NCBI GenBank assembly: GCA_004835665.1
Contig: RBKR01000002.1
Location: 2,046,001 to 2,110,000, forward strand
From: Phoma sp. XZ068
Lineage: Eukaryota > Ascomycota > Dothideomycetes > Pleosporales > Didymellaceae
DNA: 64,000 bases
Reading direction: 5' to 3'
Shown here one piece after another: positions 52,875 through 63,318 of this stretch. Made by a program: the position numbers and the translations under genes. Below the pieces are notes generated by a model. It was not told where the DNA came from. It worked only from the letters and a program-made list of their open reading frames with translations, and ran no database searches. Position 1 is the first letter of the stretch; each line of letters starts with the position of its first letter.

Positions 52875-53873
52875 ATGTCAGGAACACAAGCAACGCCATC
52901 AGCGCCGATTGAGTCGAAGAAGGGTAAGGCAGCTCATGGTGGGGTACATATTGCGTTGAGCGCATGGCTAACATCAACAGTGTGGACAACGTTGATCACC
53001 AACACGGCCTATCTGACAGGTCTCCTTACCCTCGACTACAGCTTGAAGAAGCACGGCAGCAAATACCCCCTCGTTGCGCTCTACACCGACACCTTCCCCG
53101 CCGAAGGCCACGCCGCACTCGATGCGCGGGGCATCGCCAAAGAGCACGTCAAATACCTGCTCCCCAAAGTCTCCAAGGACTACACCAACGACCCTCGCTT
53201 CTATGATTGCTGGAGCAAGCTGACGCCCTTCTCCCTCGAACACTATGACCGCGTCGTACAGCTGGACAGCGACATGCTGGTCCTACACAACATGGACGAG
53301 CTGATGGAGATGGAGCTGGACCCACCGAGCGCTGCCGGCAAAGGAAACAAGGTCTTTGCAGCAAGCCATGCGTGCGTGTGTAATCCGCTGAAGAAGCCAC
53401 ACTACCCCAAGGACTGGGTTCCTGAGAACTGCGCCTTCACATCCCAGCACTCCGAACCGGCCACTGCTCAGCACACCGGCGCAGGACCAACTGCCGGTCT
53501 CGGCATGCCCAATGGTGGCCTGCAAGTCGTGAACCCCAGCAAGGCAGTCTACAACCTAATCCTTGATCAACTGGCCAACGAGTCATCCATGAACTACGAC
53601 TTTGCCGATCAGTCGCTGCTGAGCGATGTCTTTTGGGGACGATGGGTAGCGCTGCCGTATATCTACAATGCACTGAAGACGATGCGGACGGAGGGTGTGC
53701 ACCACCAGATATGGCAGGATGACAAGGTCAAGAACATTCACTACATCTTGAGCCCCAAACCTTGGGACGAGGCGCCCGGGAAGTGCAGCAATGAGAACCA
53801 CGAGTGGTGGTGGGCAGTCAACGGTGAGAGGCTAGAGGCTGAGAAGAAGTCTGGGATAGAGGATGGGTTCTGA
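52875..53873 (+). CDS. family 8 glycosyltransferase (glycogenin/galactinol-synthase-like)
   Basis: This is a 313-residue nucleotide-sugar-dependent transferase. Exon 1 is 52875-52923 and exon 2 is 52981-53873 (57-bp intron, GTAAGG...CAACAG). The GT8 fold (PF01501) is shown by VWTTLITNTAYLTGLLTL at the start, YDRVVQLDSDMLVLHNMDEL with the metal-binding DSD, GMPNGGLQVVNPSKAVYN, and DQSLLSDVFWGRWVALPYIYNA. There is no signal peptide or membrane anchor, so it is probably cytosolic. The C-terminal HYILSPKPWD resembles the HYxG/KPW end of glycogenin-type enzymes. Donor and acceptor unknown; glycogen priming is less likely given the short length and lack of a self-glucosylation tail. Confidence 0.9.
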   Translation: MSGTQATPSAPIESKKGKAAHGGVHIALSAWLTSTVWTTLITNTAYLTGLLTLDYSLKKHGSKYPLVALYTDTFPAEGHAALDARGIAKEHVKYLLPKVSKDYTNDPRFYDCWSKLTPFSLEHYDRVVQLDSDMLVLHNMDELMEMELDPPSAAGKGNKVFAASHACVCNPLKKPHYPKDWVPENCAFTSQHSEPATAQHTGAGPTAGLGMPNGGLQVVNPSKAVYNLILDQLANESSMNYDFADQSLLSDVFWGRWVALPYIYNALKTMRTEGVHHQIWQDDKVKNIHYILSPKPWDEAPGKCSNENHEWWWAVNGERLEAEKKSGIEDGF

Positions 53874-54122
53874 TGTGCATTGTGTGGAACCGACGGCGTT
53901 GGTGCGGCACAAAAGTTTAGATATAGAGCGAGGAGTCGGCGGTAGCTAGAATGGCACATTTCACGGTATTGATGAGAACCCGTGAACCAGTGTCAATCAC
54001 TGGATCGTTCCTGCCTATCGTCATCCAGGGACGCTAGCTTTAGCGTTCGGCTACCCGTCCCAGCCCTGGTCAGGTTGCCGACCCATCGTTCGACCACCTC
54101 CGCAGCCAACCATCAAGATGCA

Positions 54123-56362
54123 ATGGACTCGCCTGCCGCTGTGCGACGTCGCCGTAGACGGAGAGTGCCAGACGAAATTCGGAAAAGGGCACCGCGGGCA
54201 TGCACCTACTGCAAGGCGAGGAAGAGCAAATGTATTGTAACATCGCGCGGTGTCTGCCAGCGATGCATGCAGAGCTCCTTACAGTGCGAATTCGAACGGC
54301 AACTAAGTACTGATGGGACAGAACCCGAGGTACCGCACGAAGCTCAGATCAGTCCTTCGGCGACGTTCACTTCAGATAACCCAGCAGAGCGGTTTATGTG
54401 GCCTCGATTTATGTCCAAGCTGCGAGAAACCTTTTCCCTCGACACCGATGGCACAGCAGAGCTGCAGTCATCCATCTCGCCACATGTACAAACACCAAGA
54501 CATTCCCCTGACTCGGCTCACCGAGTACGTGAAGCAGCTCGGGCTTTTCCACCTCAAGCAGTTGCACGCTTCCTGCTTTCAGTTTGCAACGAACACGGCA
54601 CAGACTCGTTCCATTATTTCGAAACCGCCCAATTCTCCGCTGAGCTAGATGAGTTCTATGCTAATACTGATTCTCCTACACGACGTGACAGTGCTTTCGT
54701 CTGCCTTGCGCATGCAACGTTTGCACTAGGAAGCCAATGGGCTACATTGGTGCGACCTGAGGGTCCAGGATCGATGCCATCCCCACAAGACGGTGACCCT
54801 GGTCGGATCTTCTATCAGCAAGCTCGCAGCCTCATCCCAGACGTAATAGAGCTCAACTCCATTCGGACCGTGCAAGCAACATTTGTCATCGGCGTATATC
54901 TCCTACCTGCCAGTGCTATCAGTTCGTCGTATATCTACCTGGGCTTGGCCCTCAGGAAGGCGTTAGCGCTCGACCTGCATCTAGAGAGTGAGGAGGACCA
55001 TATCAGTGACACCGAGAAAGAACTGCGCCGGAGACTGTGGTGGGCCGTGTATTCACTGGAAAGGTATGCGCTCATTTTATCTTCTGATAGACAGTCTGCT
55101 GAATATTTGGACCAGGTGTACGACCGTGAAGTTGAACAGACCAAGATCCGTGGACAGAGCTATCGTCACGGTAAAATTGCCGACACGTCTTCCTACCCTG
55201 GACTCTCAGCAAGCTTTCGATAATGTCAACCATCAAATAGCGAATGCACAACTCATGATGATTCTTGATCAAGTCGAGGAGCCCATGTACGTGTCCACTC
55301 AACGTTTGTACTTTTCAATCGCCTGAGGGAACTCAACTCTTGCCTGGGAAGGCGAAACGCCACAGTCAACCTTGAGTCAACTCAATACACATCACTGACG
55401 GTCATCACAGTGCAACACGTATACCTTCAACTGACGTCGAGACTGCGCTGAAGCAATGGAAGCGCTCTTTGCCCGCCACGCTGAAGCTAGAATCCATCCA
55501 TCCACGATCGTCAAGCTACCGAGCTACCTTCCACCTCTACCTTAACTACTACTTCGCACGGATTGCGATGGGCAAAATGAGCGTTGTTGCGCGGGTTCGA
55601 ACTTATCTAAAGAACCACCTGGGCCGGGATGGCCCACCAATACTTGAGGACTACAATGATCATCTCTCACAAGCCTGTATTAAAGCAGCGAAGAAGATAC
55701 TGCGGCTTTACGAAGATGTTCGCCGAACAGGAAACCTGACACGTTTTTCTTTCACCGACTTTCAGGGCTGCAGTGTGGCGACCTCGCTTGTATTGCTAGC
55801 AGGTATATTGGAACGAGACTCAGACTATGAGAGACATGTGACCTTCGGATTGGATAGCCTTCGAAAGATGGCGGAAGGAAATGCCACTGCTACAGCTGGA
55901 TTGAAATTCGTGGAAGCTTTACAATCGATTGCCGAAGAGGCTGTGCAAAGATTATACCAACACGGCGCCACTTCATCAGCTGCATTGCAGGAATTTTCGC
56001 AGGCATCGGACTATCGCACCTGGGCCGATTGGCTCGCTCGTCAACCACGACAGCCCAACGGAATAATCAGATCAGGGACTCAAACACCGTTGGAGATTGG
56101 AGGACCATCCCTGATATTAGGCGGCGAGCCTCCCGAGAATCAGCATGCAGTGGACTTTGCTAGCTGGGATGGTGCTACGGCGCTACAGCAGCTCTCAGCA
56201 CCGTCTATGATCACAGCATCAGGCGGTCCTCACTATGATATCACCACTAACTCGATAGACATGACCAGCTCGACGATGTTCACGGCGGACTACAACGAAG
56301 ATACGATGTTCCTCATGGGTCTCACTGGGTTTGACATGATGGGATTTGGGTTCCAAGACTAA
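54123..56362 (+). CDS. Zn2Cys6 fungal transcription factor
   Basis: This is a 687-residue nuclear regulator in three exons: 54123-55063, 55116-55286 and 55411-56362. Intron 1 (55064-55115) was fixed by the family block that follows (LERCTTVKLNRPRSV); an upstream AG would give an implausible 31-bp intron. Intron 2 is 55287-55410. The DNA-binding zinc cluster has C27, C30, C37, C45, C48 and C55, preceded by a run of seven arginines. The middle region is a fungal-specific TF domain (PF04082): FVIGVYLLP, YIYLGLALRKALALDLH and LRRRLWWAVYSLER. The C-terminus ends in an acidic, Met/Phe-rich stretch that could activate transcription. It stands next to an amidohydrolase and a permease and may control them. 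Confidence 0.92.
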
Positions 56363-56611
56363 TATTGCTGATGTGTAAGTCTGAGACTCTCAATCTGGTC
56401 GGCCGACTCCGCTAAGCAGAACAGAGTTGTTCAGGACCTGGCAGCTTAATTTATTTTGGACTTCACTGTGATAACACTCATAGTATGTTTAACAGTCATT
56501 TGCAAGGGTCCACTCGACTGGCTCAAATATCCCGATAACATTCAAATGTAAACTTGCATCGCTGAATGACTAATGGAAAACCTTCAAGGGTGAACATTGA
56601 CGGTGTTCTAT

Positions 56612-57943
56612 CTACAATGCCGGTCTTAACCGAACCGCTGTGGAATCTTCAGCGATATTGGTCCATCGGCTTTTGTACACACGACCTTCTTTCATCACCG
56701 CCTTCACATATGCTTCCGGTTTATCAAGGATGGTAACATCGTCCAAAGGATTTTCAGCCAGGATCAGCAGATCTGCCTCAAAACCTTCTTTGACTTGACC
56801 CAAGCTGTCATGCCGTCCGAACATACGTGCAGGGTTGAGGGTTGCGCTTCGTAGCACTTCGATCGATGAAAGTACTCTGGAACGAAGGTTGAACTCATGG
56901 GTCTGTGCAGCACCCAGTGGGCCGAGCAGATCTGTTCCAAAGCATATCTTCACTCCAGCATCTGAAGCAATCTTCAAGGCCTTCAATCCAGCATCTAGGA
57001 CCTCGATATTCTTTGACGCCTCCGACGGCGGCAGATAGCCTTTCCATTTGGGCGACGCCATTTGATCGTATGTGATCAGGGTTGGTGTCAGATACACCCC
57101 TTTCTCTACCATCAGCGCAGCGGTTTCAGCATCAAGGAAGTTGCCGTGTTCGATGCCCTTCACGCCGTTATTGATACAGTGTCGAATCGCCTCCGAGGTG
57201 TACGCATGCGCAGTCACATATGTACCTGCGTTCTTGGCACACTCGACCATTGCCCTAATCTCCTCTGGTGTGAATTGGAGATGGGTGATCTTGTCTGTGG
57301 GACTGCTGACGCCACCGGACCCCATGATCTTAATGAAGTCGCTTCCGGTTCGGATTTCTTCCCGCACAGCCTGCATACACTGCGGTACTCCGTTGCACAC
57401 ACGGCCTATTCCAGTTGCATGCCCACCACAGCATGCTGAGTGGTCATGTTTGCCACGGAAATCAGCGTGACCTCCGGACTGGCTCAGGGCATGGCCTGCA
57501 ATGAATAGTCTGGGGCCAGGGAAAACGTTGTCTTCTAGTGCCTCCTTGATCGCTGCATGAGCCCCGCCACAGTCGCGGATGCTGGTGAAGCCTCGATGCA
57601 GCATCTGAGCGCAAACGTAGGGTTGTCGAAGCAAACTGACGGAGTCTGGATTGCCAAACGCTGCTGCAAGACTGTCGAAGCCAGGAGTAGCGATAAGATG
57701 GACGTGGCTGTCAATCAGGCCAGGACATATGAACTTCCCCGAGCAGTCGACAAGTGTGAATCCCGAGCGCGGACTGGGTGTGCCTATGGATGGCGCAATT
57801 GAAGTGATCTTGCCGTTTTCGATGGTGACTGTGGCGTTTGGACGAATATTGCCTGCTTCGACATCGATTACTGAAGCGTTGTGCAGGATGTACGATGGTG
57901 CTGCTGGGCGGAGCCAAGGCTTGATGTCAGCTTCGGTGGCCAT
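56612..57943 (-). CDS. amidohydrolase, ochratoxinase/imidazolonepropionase-like
   Basis: This is a 443-residue metal-dependent hydrolase (PF01979), single exon; the chosen ATG at 57943 gives MATEADIKPW. An upstream in-frame extension exists but lacks family similarity. Metal and catalytic residues are visible: DSHVHL (HxH), DFIKIMGSGG (lysine that is carboxylated to bridge two metals), VTAHAYT, GIEHGNFLD and CFGTDLLGP with the catalytic aspartate. The SGGHADFRG motif is typical of the Xaa-Pro dipeptidase/ochratoxinase branch, which cleaves amide bonds in peptides or aryl-amino-acid conjugates. There is no obvious secretion signal. It shares a 459-bp divergent promoter with the Dal5-type permease. 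Confidence 0.92.
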   Translation of the reverse strand: MATEADIKPWLRPAAPSYILHNASVIDVEAGNIRPNATVTIENGKITSIAPSIGTPSPRSGFTLVDCSGKFICPGLIDSHVHLIATPGFDSLAAAFGNPDSVSLLRQPYVCAQMLHRGFTSIRDCGGAHAAIKEALEDNVFPGPRLFIAGHALSQSGGHADFRGKHDHSACCGGHATGIGRVCNGVPQCMQAVREEIRTGSDFIKIMGSGGVSSPTDKITHLQFTPEEIRAMVECAKNAGTYVTAHAYTSEAIRHCINNGVKGIEHGNFLDAETAALMVEKGVYLTPTLITYDQMASPKWKGYLPPSEASKNIEVLDAGLKALKIASDAGVKICFGTDLLGPLGAAQTHEFNLRSRVLSSIEVLRSATLNPARMFGRHDSLGQVKEGFEADLLILAENPLDDVTILDKPEAYVKAVMKEGRVYKSRWTNIAEDSTAVRLRPAL

Positions 57944-58402
57944 TTTGATTTTGGAAAGACAAGTGTCGAACTGTACAGTGAAGAACGATATAGAGACTAT
58001 AGCTTGAGAGATGATGCTCAATAAAGCTTACATGAAGTGTTGTTGAAGGTCGGCGCCGAGGAGAGCGACGTTATCGATGCCAGGTTCCCGACTAGCGTTC
58101 GGCTAAGTGTCAAGGAGTGTACAGATTGCCGACGGTTATCTGGCATCGGAACCAATATCTTGTGCATGAGCCGGATCCCAGTAACCGCTGCCTTGGAATC
58201 CGGTGATAACGATACCCTTCACTGCAACTGTCAAAATTATCCACCACGGCCTGTCGGCTAACGCCCACGTTGCTCCCCATATCTCCTTCTCCGCACGCTA
58301 GGTATATCAGTACCCATGTAGTGACCCACATGCTCCGCTGTCATACATTCGATATATAGTTCGCCGGCTGCGAATCTGGTCCAGGATCATCATCAGTTCA
58401 CC
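57944..58402. other. divergent promoter, amidohydrolase / permease
   Basis: 459 bases between the two starts. Contains two TATATAG-like words near the permease start (about 58350). No binding site for the neighbouring Zn2Cys6 factor could be assigned by eye. Confidence 0.5.
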
Positions 58403-60094
58403 ATGGGCCACCCGACTAAGCAGCAGACACTCGACTCCAACATGCAGCCAGCTGTCGAGGAGAAAGGCGATGTCCTCGAAATCAATGTAACGTACACTCC
58501 CGAAGAAGAGAGACAGGTACTCCGCAAGATAGATCGCACTATCCTCCCACTTATGTGCATCGTTTTCTTTATGCAGGTGAGCAGTCCACCATTCAGTGGC
58601 CTTTGAAACTCACTGACAAGTACAGTATCTCGATAAGCAGAGTCTAAGCTACGCATCCGTAAGTCCTTCAAAGTACATCAAACTCCTCAACCTAACGGTC
58701 CCAGGTCTTCGGTCTCCTCACCGACCTCAACCTCACAAGCACACAGTACTCATGGTGCTCGTCAATCTTCTACGTTGGCCAGCTTGTCGCCGAGTACCCC
58801 TTCATCTACCTCATGTCGAAACTCCCTCTTACCAAATTCGTCGGTGCTACCGTTGTGCTATGGGGTGTCGTGTGCATGTGTCTTGCGGCGCCGCAGAACT
58901 TCGCTGGGTTTGCGGCGGTTAGGTTTCTACTAGGGTTTACGGAGGGTGCGGTGTCTCCCGCGTTTGTCACGATTACGTCGATTTGGTATCAGAAGAGCGA
59001 GCATGCTACCAGGACTGGGTAAGTGCATAACATGTCAATAGTAAAGGGATAAGCTAATGTAAGCCAGGCTTTGGGTCACTATGAACGGCCTCGCTCAAGT
59101 CATTGGGTGCCTACTCATGTACGGCATTGGCAAGAATACTTCGCTTTCGCTAGATCCCTGGCGCACGCTGTTCATTGTGTGCGGCGCTTTGACTGCTGCC
59201 GCTGGTGTCGCTTTTTTCTTGCTCATGCCCAGCGGACCGAAGGATGCTTGGTTTCTCAACGCCCGCGAGAAAGAAGTGCTGTCCATGCGCATGGCGAAGG
59301 ACCGTGAAGGAGGCGATAAGACATCGTTCTCGGTGCGACAGCTGCGGGAAGCACTGTTAGATGTGAAGACGTGGTTTGTTTTTGCTTTTGGCGTGCTGGT
59401 GACGATGCAGTCACCAGTGTTAACCGTACGTCCGTTCTTCTCTACTTCCAATCAAATCGCTGACGTTCAAACATAGTTCGCCTCGCTCGTGATCAACACA
59501 ATCGGCTACGATAGATACCAAACTATGCTGTACACTGCCCCATCCGGTGCAGTACAGGTCCTGCTCCTCTGGATCGGCGTCTTCGGCTGTTGGATCTTCC
59601 CACGGAACCGAACGCACGTTGTGCTCGCACTCATTATCCCCCCTCTGATCGGCAACATTCTGCTGCTCAAGTTATCGCTCGACGCGGGTTGGGGTATGAT
59701 CGCCGCTTCGTGGCTTGCATCGTGCATCACGGCCGTCATGTCTCCGCTGCTCTCCCTTACAGCGTCAAACGTGAAGGGTAATACTAAGCGCTCTGTAGTG
59801 AGTGCTGTGTTCTTTATTGGATACTGCGCAGGCTGTATTGCGTCACCGCAGCTATGGACGGAGAAGCCACGGTACTTCAAGGGCGTTGTGACGGCGTTGG
59901 TCACTTGGTGCACGCTGTTCGTGGTGGTTATCGCATACTGGCTGATCTGTAAACGCGACAATGCAAAGAGGGATGCTGTGAGTAGGGAGAGTAGGGCGGA
60001 TGAGATGGTGCATGACGTCGTACTCGACAAGAATGGCGCACCGATTACAGATGTGACTGATAAGGAGGATCCTAGGTTTCGATATAGCTGGTAG
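58403..60094 (+). CDS. MFS anion:cation symporter (Dal5/allantoate permease type)
   Basis: This is a 498-residue plasma-membrane transporter of the fungal ACS branch, which imports organic anions such as allantoate, nicotinate, pantothenate, dipeptides or ureidosuccinate. Five exons: 58403-58576, 58626-58658, 58705-59018, 59068-59425 and 59477-60094; exon 2 is only 33 bp (YLDKQSLSYAS), a common pattern in this family. Key motifs: LRKIDRTILPLMCIVFFMQ at helix 1, YLDKQSLSYAS after it, the TEGAVSPAF helix-5 block, a long charged central loop, and SNVKGNTKRSVVSA before helix 10. C-tail: charged, ends RFRYSW. Context with the amidohydrolase suggests it imports that enzyme's substrate. Confidence 0.94.
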
Positions 60095-60157
60095 TTCACA
60101 ATTTCAGACATATCATCTAACCCGCCTGGAACATCATGCTCTACTTGACGAACAACT

Positions 60158-62540
60158 CTATGCATACAACTGTCCCGTTACCAGTTCTTCAACAGCAGCG
60201 CTAGAGAAGTTGCAGTGCCCAACACCATCCTCAACGCCAACATCTTGTGACCAAGCACTTGCAGCGCCCCACATTAACGGTTGTTGCGCATCCTCGCCTT
60301 CTCTCGACGGATGACAGGCGGCAGCAATTCCAACGCTATTGCTTCCTACTAATGGCATACCACCTGACGGCAGAGTCTGAGCGCCCATGATCAAGGTAAA
60401 TAATATCACCAACACACTAAGAACAAGCAAACATATGATAGCAAGTGGTGAGTAGCCACATGTCGCTATGTGTGCCTCGTCGAGACCGACCAACCCTCCG
60501 GGCTCTGTGGGATGTCCGTCCTTCGGCAACCCATTAACATCGTAGGTCTCAATGCTGACCAAGAATATGCTCTGCGATATCAACCAGTGCAACGCTGCTG
60601 AGATCACCATCAGCGGTACGCCGAGTCTGTAAGGCAATTGGAGGAAATAGGTAGACCGCTGAGCGCCTTCACGATCATCCGACACTCTCAGACCTTTCCT
60701 CTCGAACGCATAGCTTGCCCACTCGACTGCTAGTTGCAGACGAGTAAGCACGTTGTTCAACGTGAGATACACTCCTGAGAGGATCAATTGAGGCGAGTTA
60801 GCGACGAGTACGTTCTGTAGAAGAGCGCCGCTGCCAGAAACAGGTACGCTCCAGTCATTGATTATCATGTCGGCAGTTGCAGTACCAAAGCCGTGTGCTC
60901 GTATGGAGGCGAAAGAAGAGTCATCCATGGCGCTGATGCCGATACGCAAGAGTACTGCAACAATGATCAGACAGACGAAAAAGCTACGCGTATCAGTATG
61001 GCCAAACGAAAAGGGTGGACAAGACTCTTACAAGAGAAGAAAGCTGAGCCAGCTCTTCCAGCCGGCAGCTTTCCAGCGACGTTGCTTTTTGGGTAGGTAT
61101 ACTTTTGGTGGGGGCTTTTGCTGCGCGCGTACCGACTCGTGCCACCGATTTTGGATGTCTTTGAGGTCCAATAAGCAGCAACCCGCCGTAGTTGGATCTG
61201 GAATGCGCAGAAACGACTTCACCGCATCCCCAGTAGTTAGGAGAGGCTGATCAGTAATGAAGAAGCAAACGACCACGATACAGATTGTCTTGGCGACGTT
61301 GGCGAGTATAACGACAACTGCAATACCTAGATGAAAGTTGACACTGCAATCATCTGGCAGCTTTTGGCTGATACATCCAGAGACTGGCCAGCCAAAGATT
61401 GTCCAGTTGGCCTGCACGGCATAGCTCTTGGCTGCGGCGTTTGTACATGCGGGCGTCCCTCGATCCCAATTACTGCACATCCAGCCAAAGCGATCCAACT
61501 TGTTGTACAACAGTTGCTCGTTACTGCTGAATGTGACCCAATGGAGCGATGAGATTTTCTGTACGAGCTCTATCTCATCGGCGTACGCAGAGGGATGTCC
61601 GGAGTTTGGAGCGACCCAAGTGGAAATTAAGACAACGTGCCTGCGGTCCGACAGGTAATCGGTCGCGTACGCATCAATGCAGGATTGCGGGTCTAGCATC
61701 TCGAACGGCGATGAATCGTGCTGATAGGTAGATACGAGCGCTGCCGGGTCTGCCTCATAGGCAGGAGTCATATTCCGCATTTCATCGAGCTGTGGCGAGT
61801 ATACTTGCCTGACCGTGCCAGGTGCGGGAAGATTATAGGAATCATACCAGGCCCCATTGAGCCAGTCTTCTGTAGCAAAGTACAGTTCGTAATCGTTGTT
61901 GGCGATTGTTGAGTAGAACATCGAGTTGTACCTTTGCACCGTCAACGATTTCAGGTTATGCTGGCCACCGAGATTGGACGTACAGCATGTGCAACGGCAG
62001 GCTACTCAGGGCCAATAGTGCCCATACGACCTTTTTCCATCTCACCGCCCATCTGATGTTCTTCAGGCTCTGCACTCCAACATCGTGCCACCTTCCTACG
62101 CGGTGCGCTTGATCGATCGCGCTTCGTGTTGGTGCGCTGAGGCACTGCATAGAGTAGTTACTCGCTCCTAGAAGAAGTGTACTCAAGATATTGATCACGA
62201 CATGAAGGCCCATGTTGTACCGTTTGGCAGTTGCGCAGCTTCCCTGGTATATATGGCCATTGTTGGTCTTGCTGCGTATTGATGCCCATATAGTCAAAGT
62301 GAGGTTGAGAATGAGCACAAATACGCATGTACAACAGCCTAGTGAAGCACCAAAGCGCCATCCTTGGTAGAGATCGCGGGGATGGATATACGTCCACGGT
62401 GATTTGGTAGGTAGTGATTTCTTGTCATCCTTGTTGTGCGCGTGCTCAGTGCTGTCGATTAGGTCATTCAATTCTACATCTGAACGAATAGGCGCGTATT
62501 TGTTGCTGCTTCTCGCGTTATGCGGCTGTGATCCAAGCAT
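60158..62540 (-). CDS. DUF6536 large fungal membrane protein
   Basis: This is a 760-residue protein of unknown function. Exons: 62540-61984, 61931-61032 and 60983-60158, introns 61932-61983 and 60984-61031; both splices restore frame within conserved or hydrophobic blocks. The N-terminal domain (WRFGASLGCCTCVFVLILNL and LLGASNYSMQCLSAPTRSAID) is the signature of DUF6536 (PF20163). Hydrophobic segments fit about six or seven membrane helices. A large extracellular segment between helices 3 and 4 (about residues 200-395) contains several cysteines (for example CSNWDRGTPAC and CISQKLPDDC) that could form disulfides. The C-terminal third holds a further helix group. The family is widespread in Dothideomycetes; role unknown. 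Confidence 0.85.
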
Positions 62541-63318
62541 GAAAGATACAATCGAGTGAAAACTGGGGTTTGAGGAGCAAAGACGACATGGTGGCTGTGG
62601 TCGGTTGATAACATAAAGTTGCGGAGATGAAGTGGCTGAACGACAAGGATCAGATTGGGGAGGCCTGAACTATTCTTAGAAGGATCAGCGTGGGTGAGCT
62701 GCAGAAGGTGCTATGATGCGAAACAGGGAATAAACATGAACTTGAATAGTCAGGATTCTTTGTTCTGCTAAGTTATCGTGCATTGCTGCGAATTGGTGTG
62801 CAACATCGCGACCCAAGCTGATGTGGTGTCATTCTTCGTAAAGCTGAATCCAAGGCTCCCGCTCCCGCTTCGCTACGCGCACCATAAGCTCGCTAGTGTT
62901 CATGCAAGCTCCACCCTTCACACTGATCTTCAATGCAGTCTGTCTTATATATTTCCCGTACTACGACATTCGGCCTGCCGATGATTAACTCGTCGCCCCG
63001 TCAGCTTACCACCCCGCAACACCCCTCTTCACAGCAAGTTGCCTACTCGCTCACGAGCTGCCAATCGGTACCTTTATAACCTCCGATCACCTCGTATGTA
63101 TCAGCAAGGATGAAGATAAATGCGACGTCGGTCCCACCCAGTGGAGTCAGAAGATTAGTATTTAGGTCCAGCATGATGTAACGAACCGAGGTATCCGTGC
63201 AACGGCGGTAAGCGTCATGCGACTCGAGTGATCGACTACAAATAACACAACTACCCTTCATTGTTGTTGAATTTGCATCTTACACTACTCCACTTCATTT
63301 TCACACCACAGTTCTACC
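62541..63318. other. divergent promoter region, DUF6536 gene / hydrolase
   Basis: About 780 bases. A 72-codon minus-strand frame with its own ATG (63261-63043) contains ADTYEVIGGYKGTDWQLVSE, which looks protein-like, but it stands 58 bases from the hydrolase start and has no upstream exons; I do not call it a gene. Nothing else stands out. Confidence 0.45.

Noticed and set aside
55064..55094. 31-bp alternative first intron in the Zn2Cys6 factor gene
   Set aside because: It keeps frame but is shorter than fungal introns allow; the 52-bp choice ending at 55115 gives the conserved LERCTTVKLNRPRS block.
63043..63261. 72-codon minus-strand open frame upstream of the epoxide-hydrolase-like gene
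   Set aside because: Protein-like in part, but it starts 58 bases from the neighbouring start codon and has no room for upstream exons; no family recognised.
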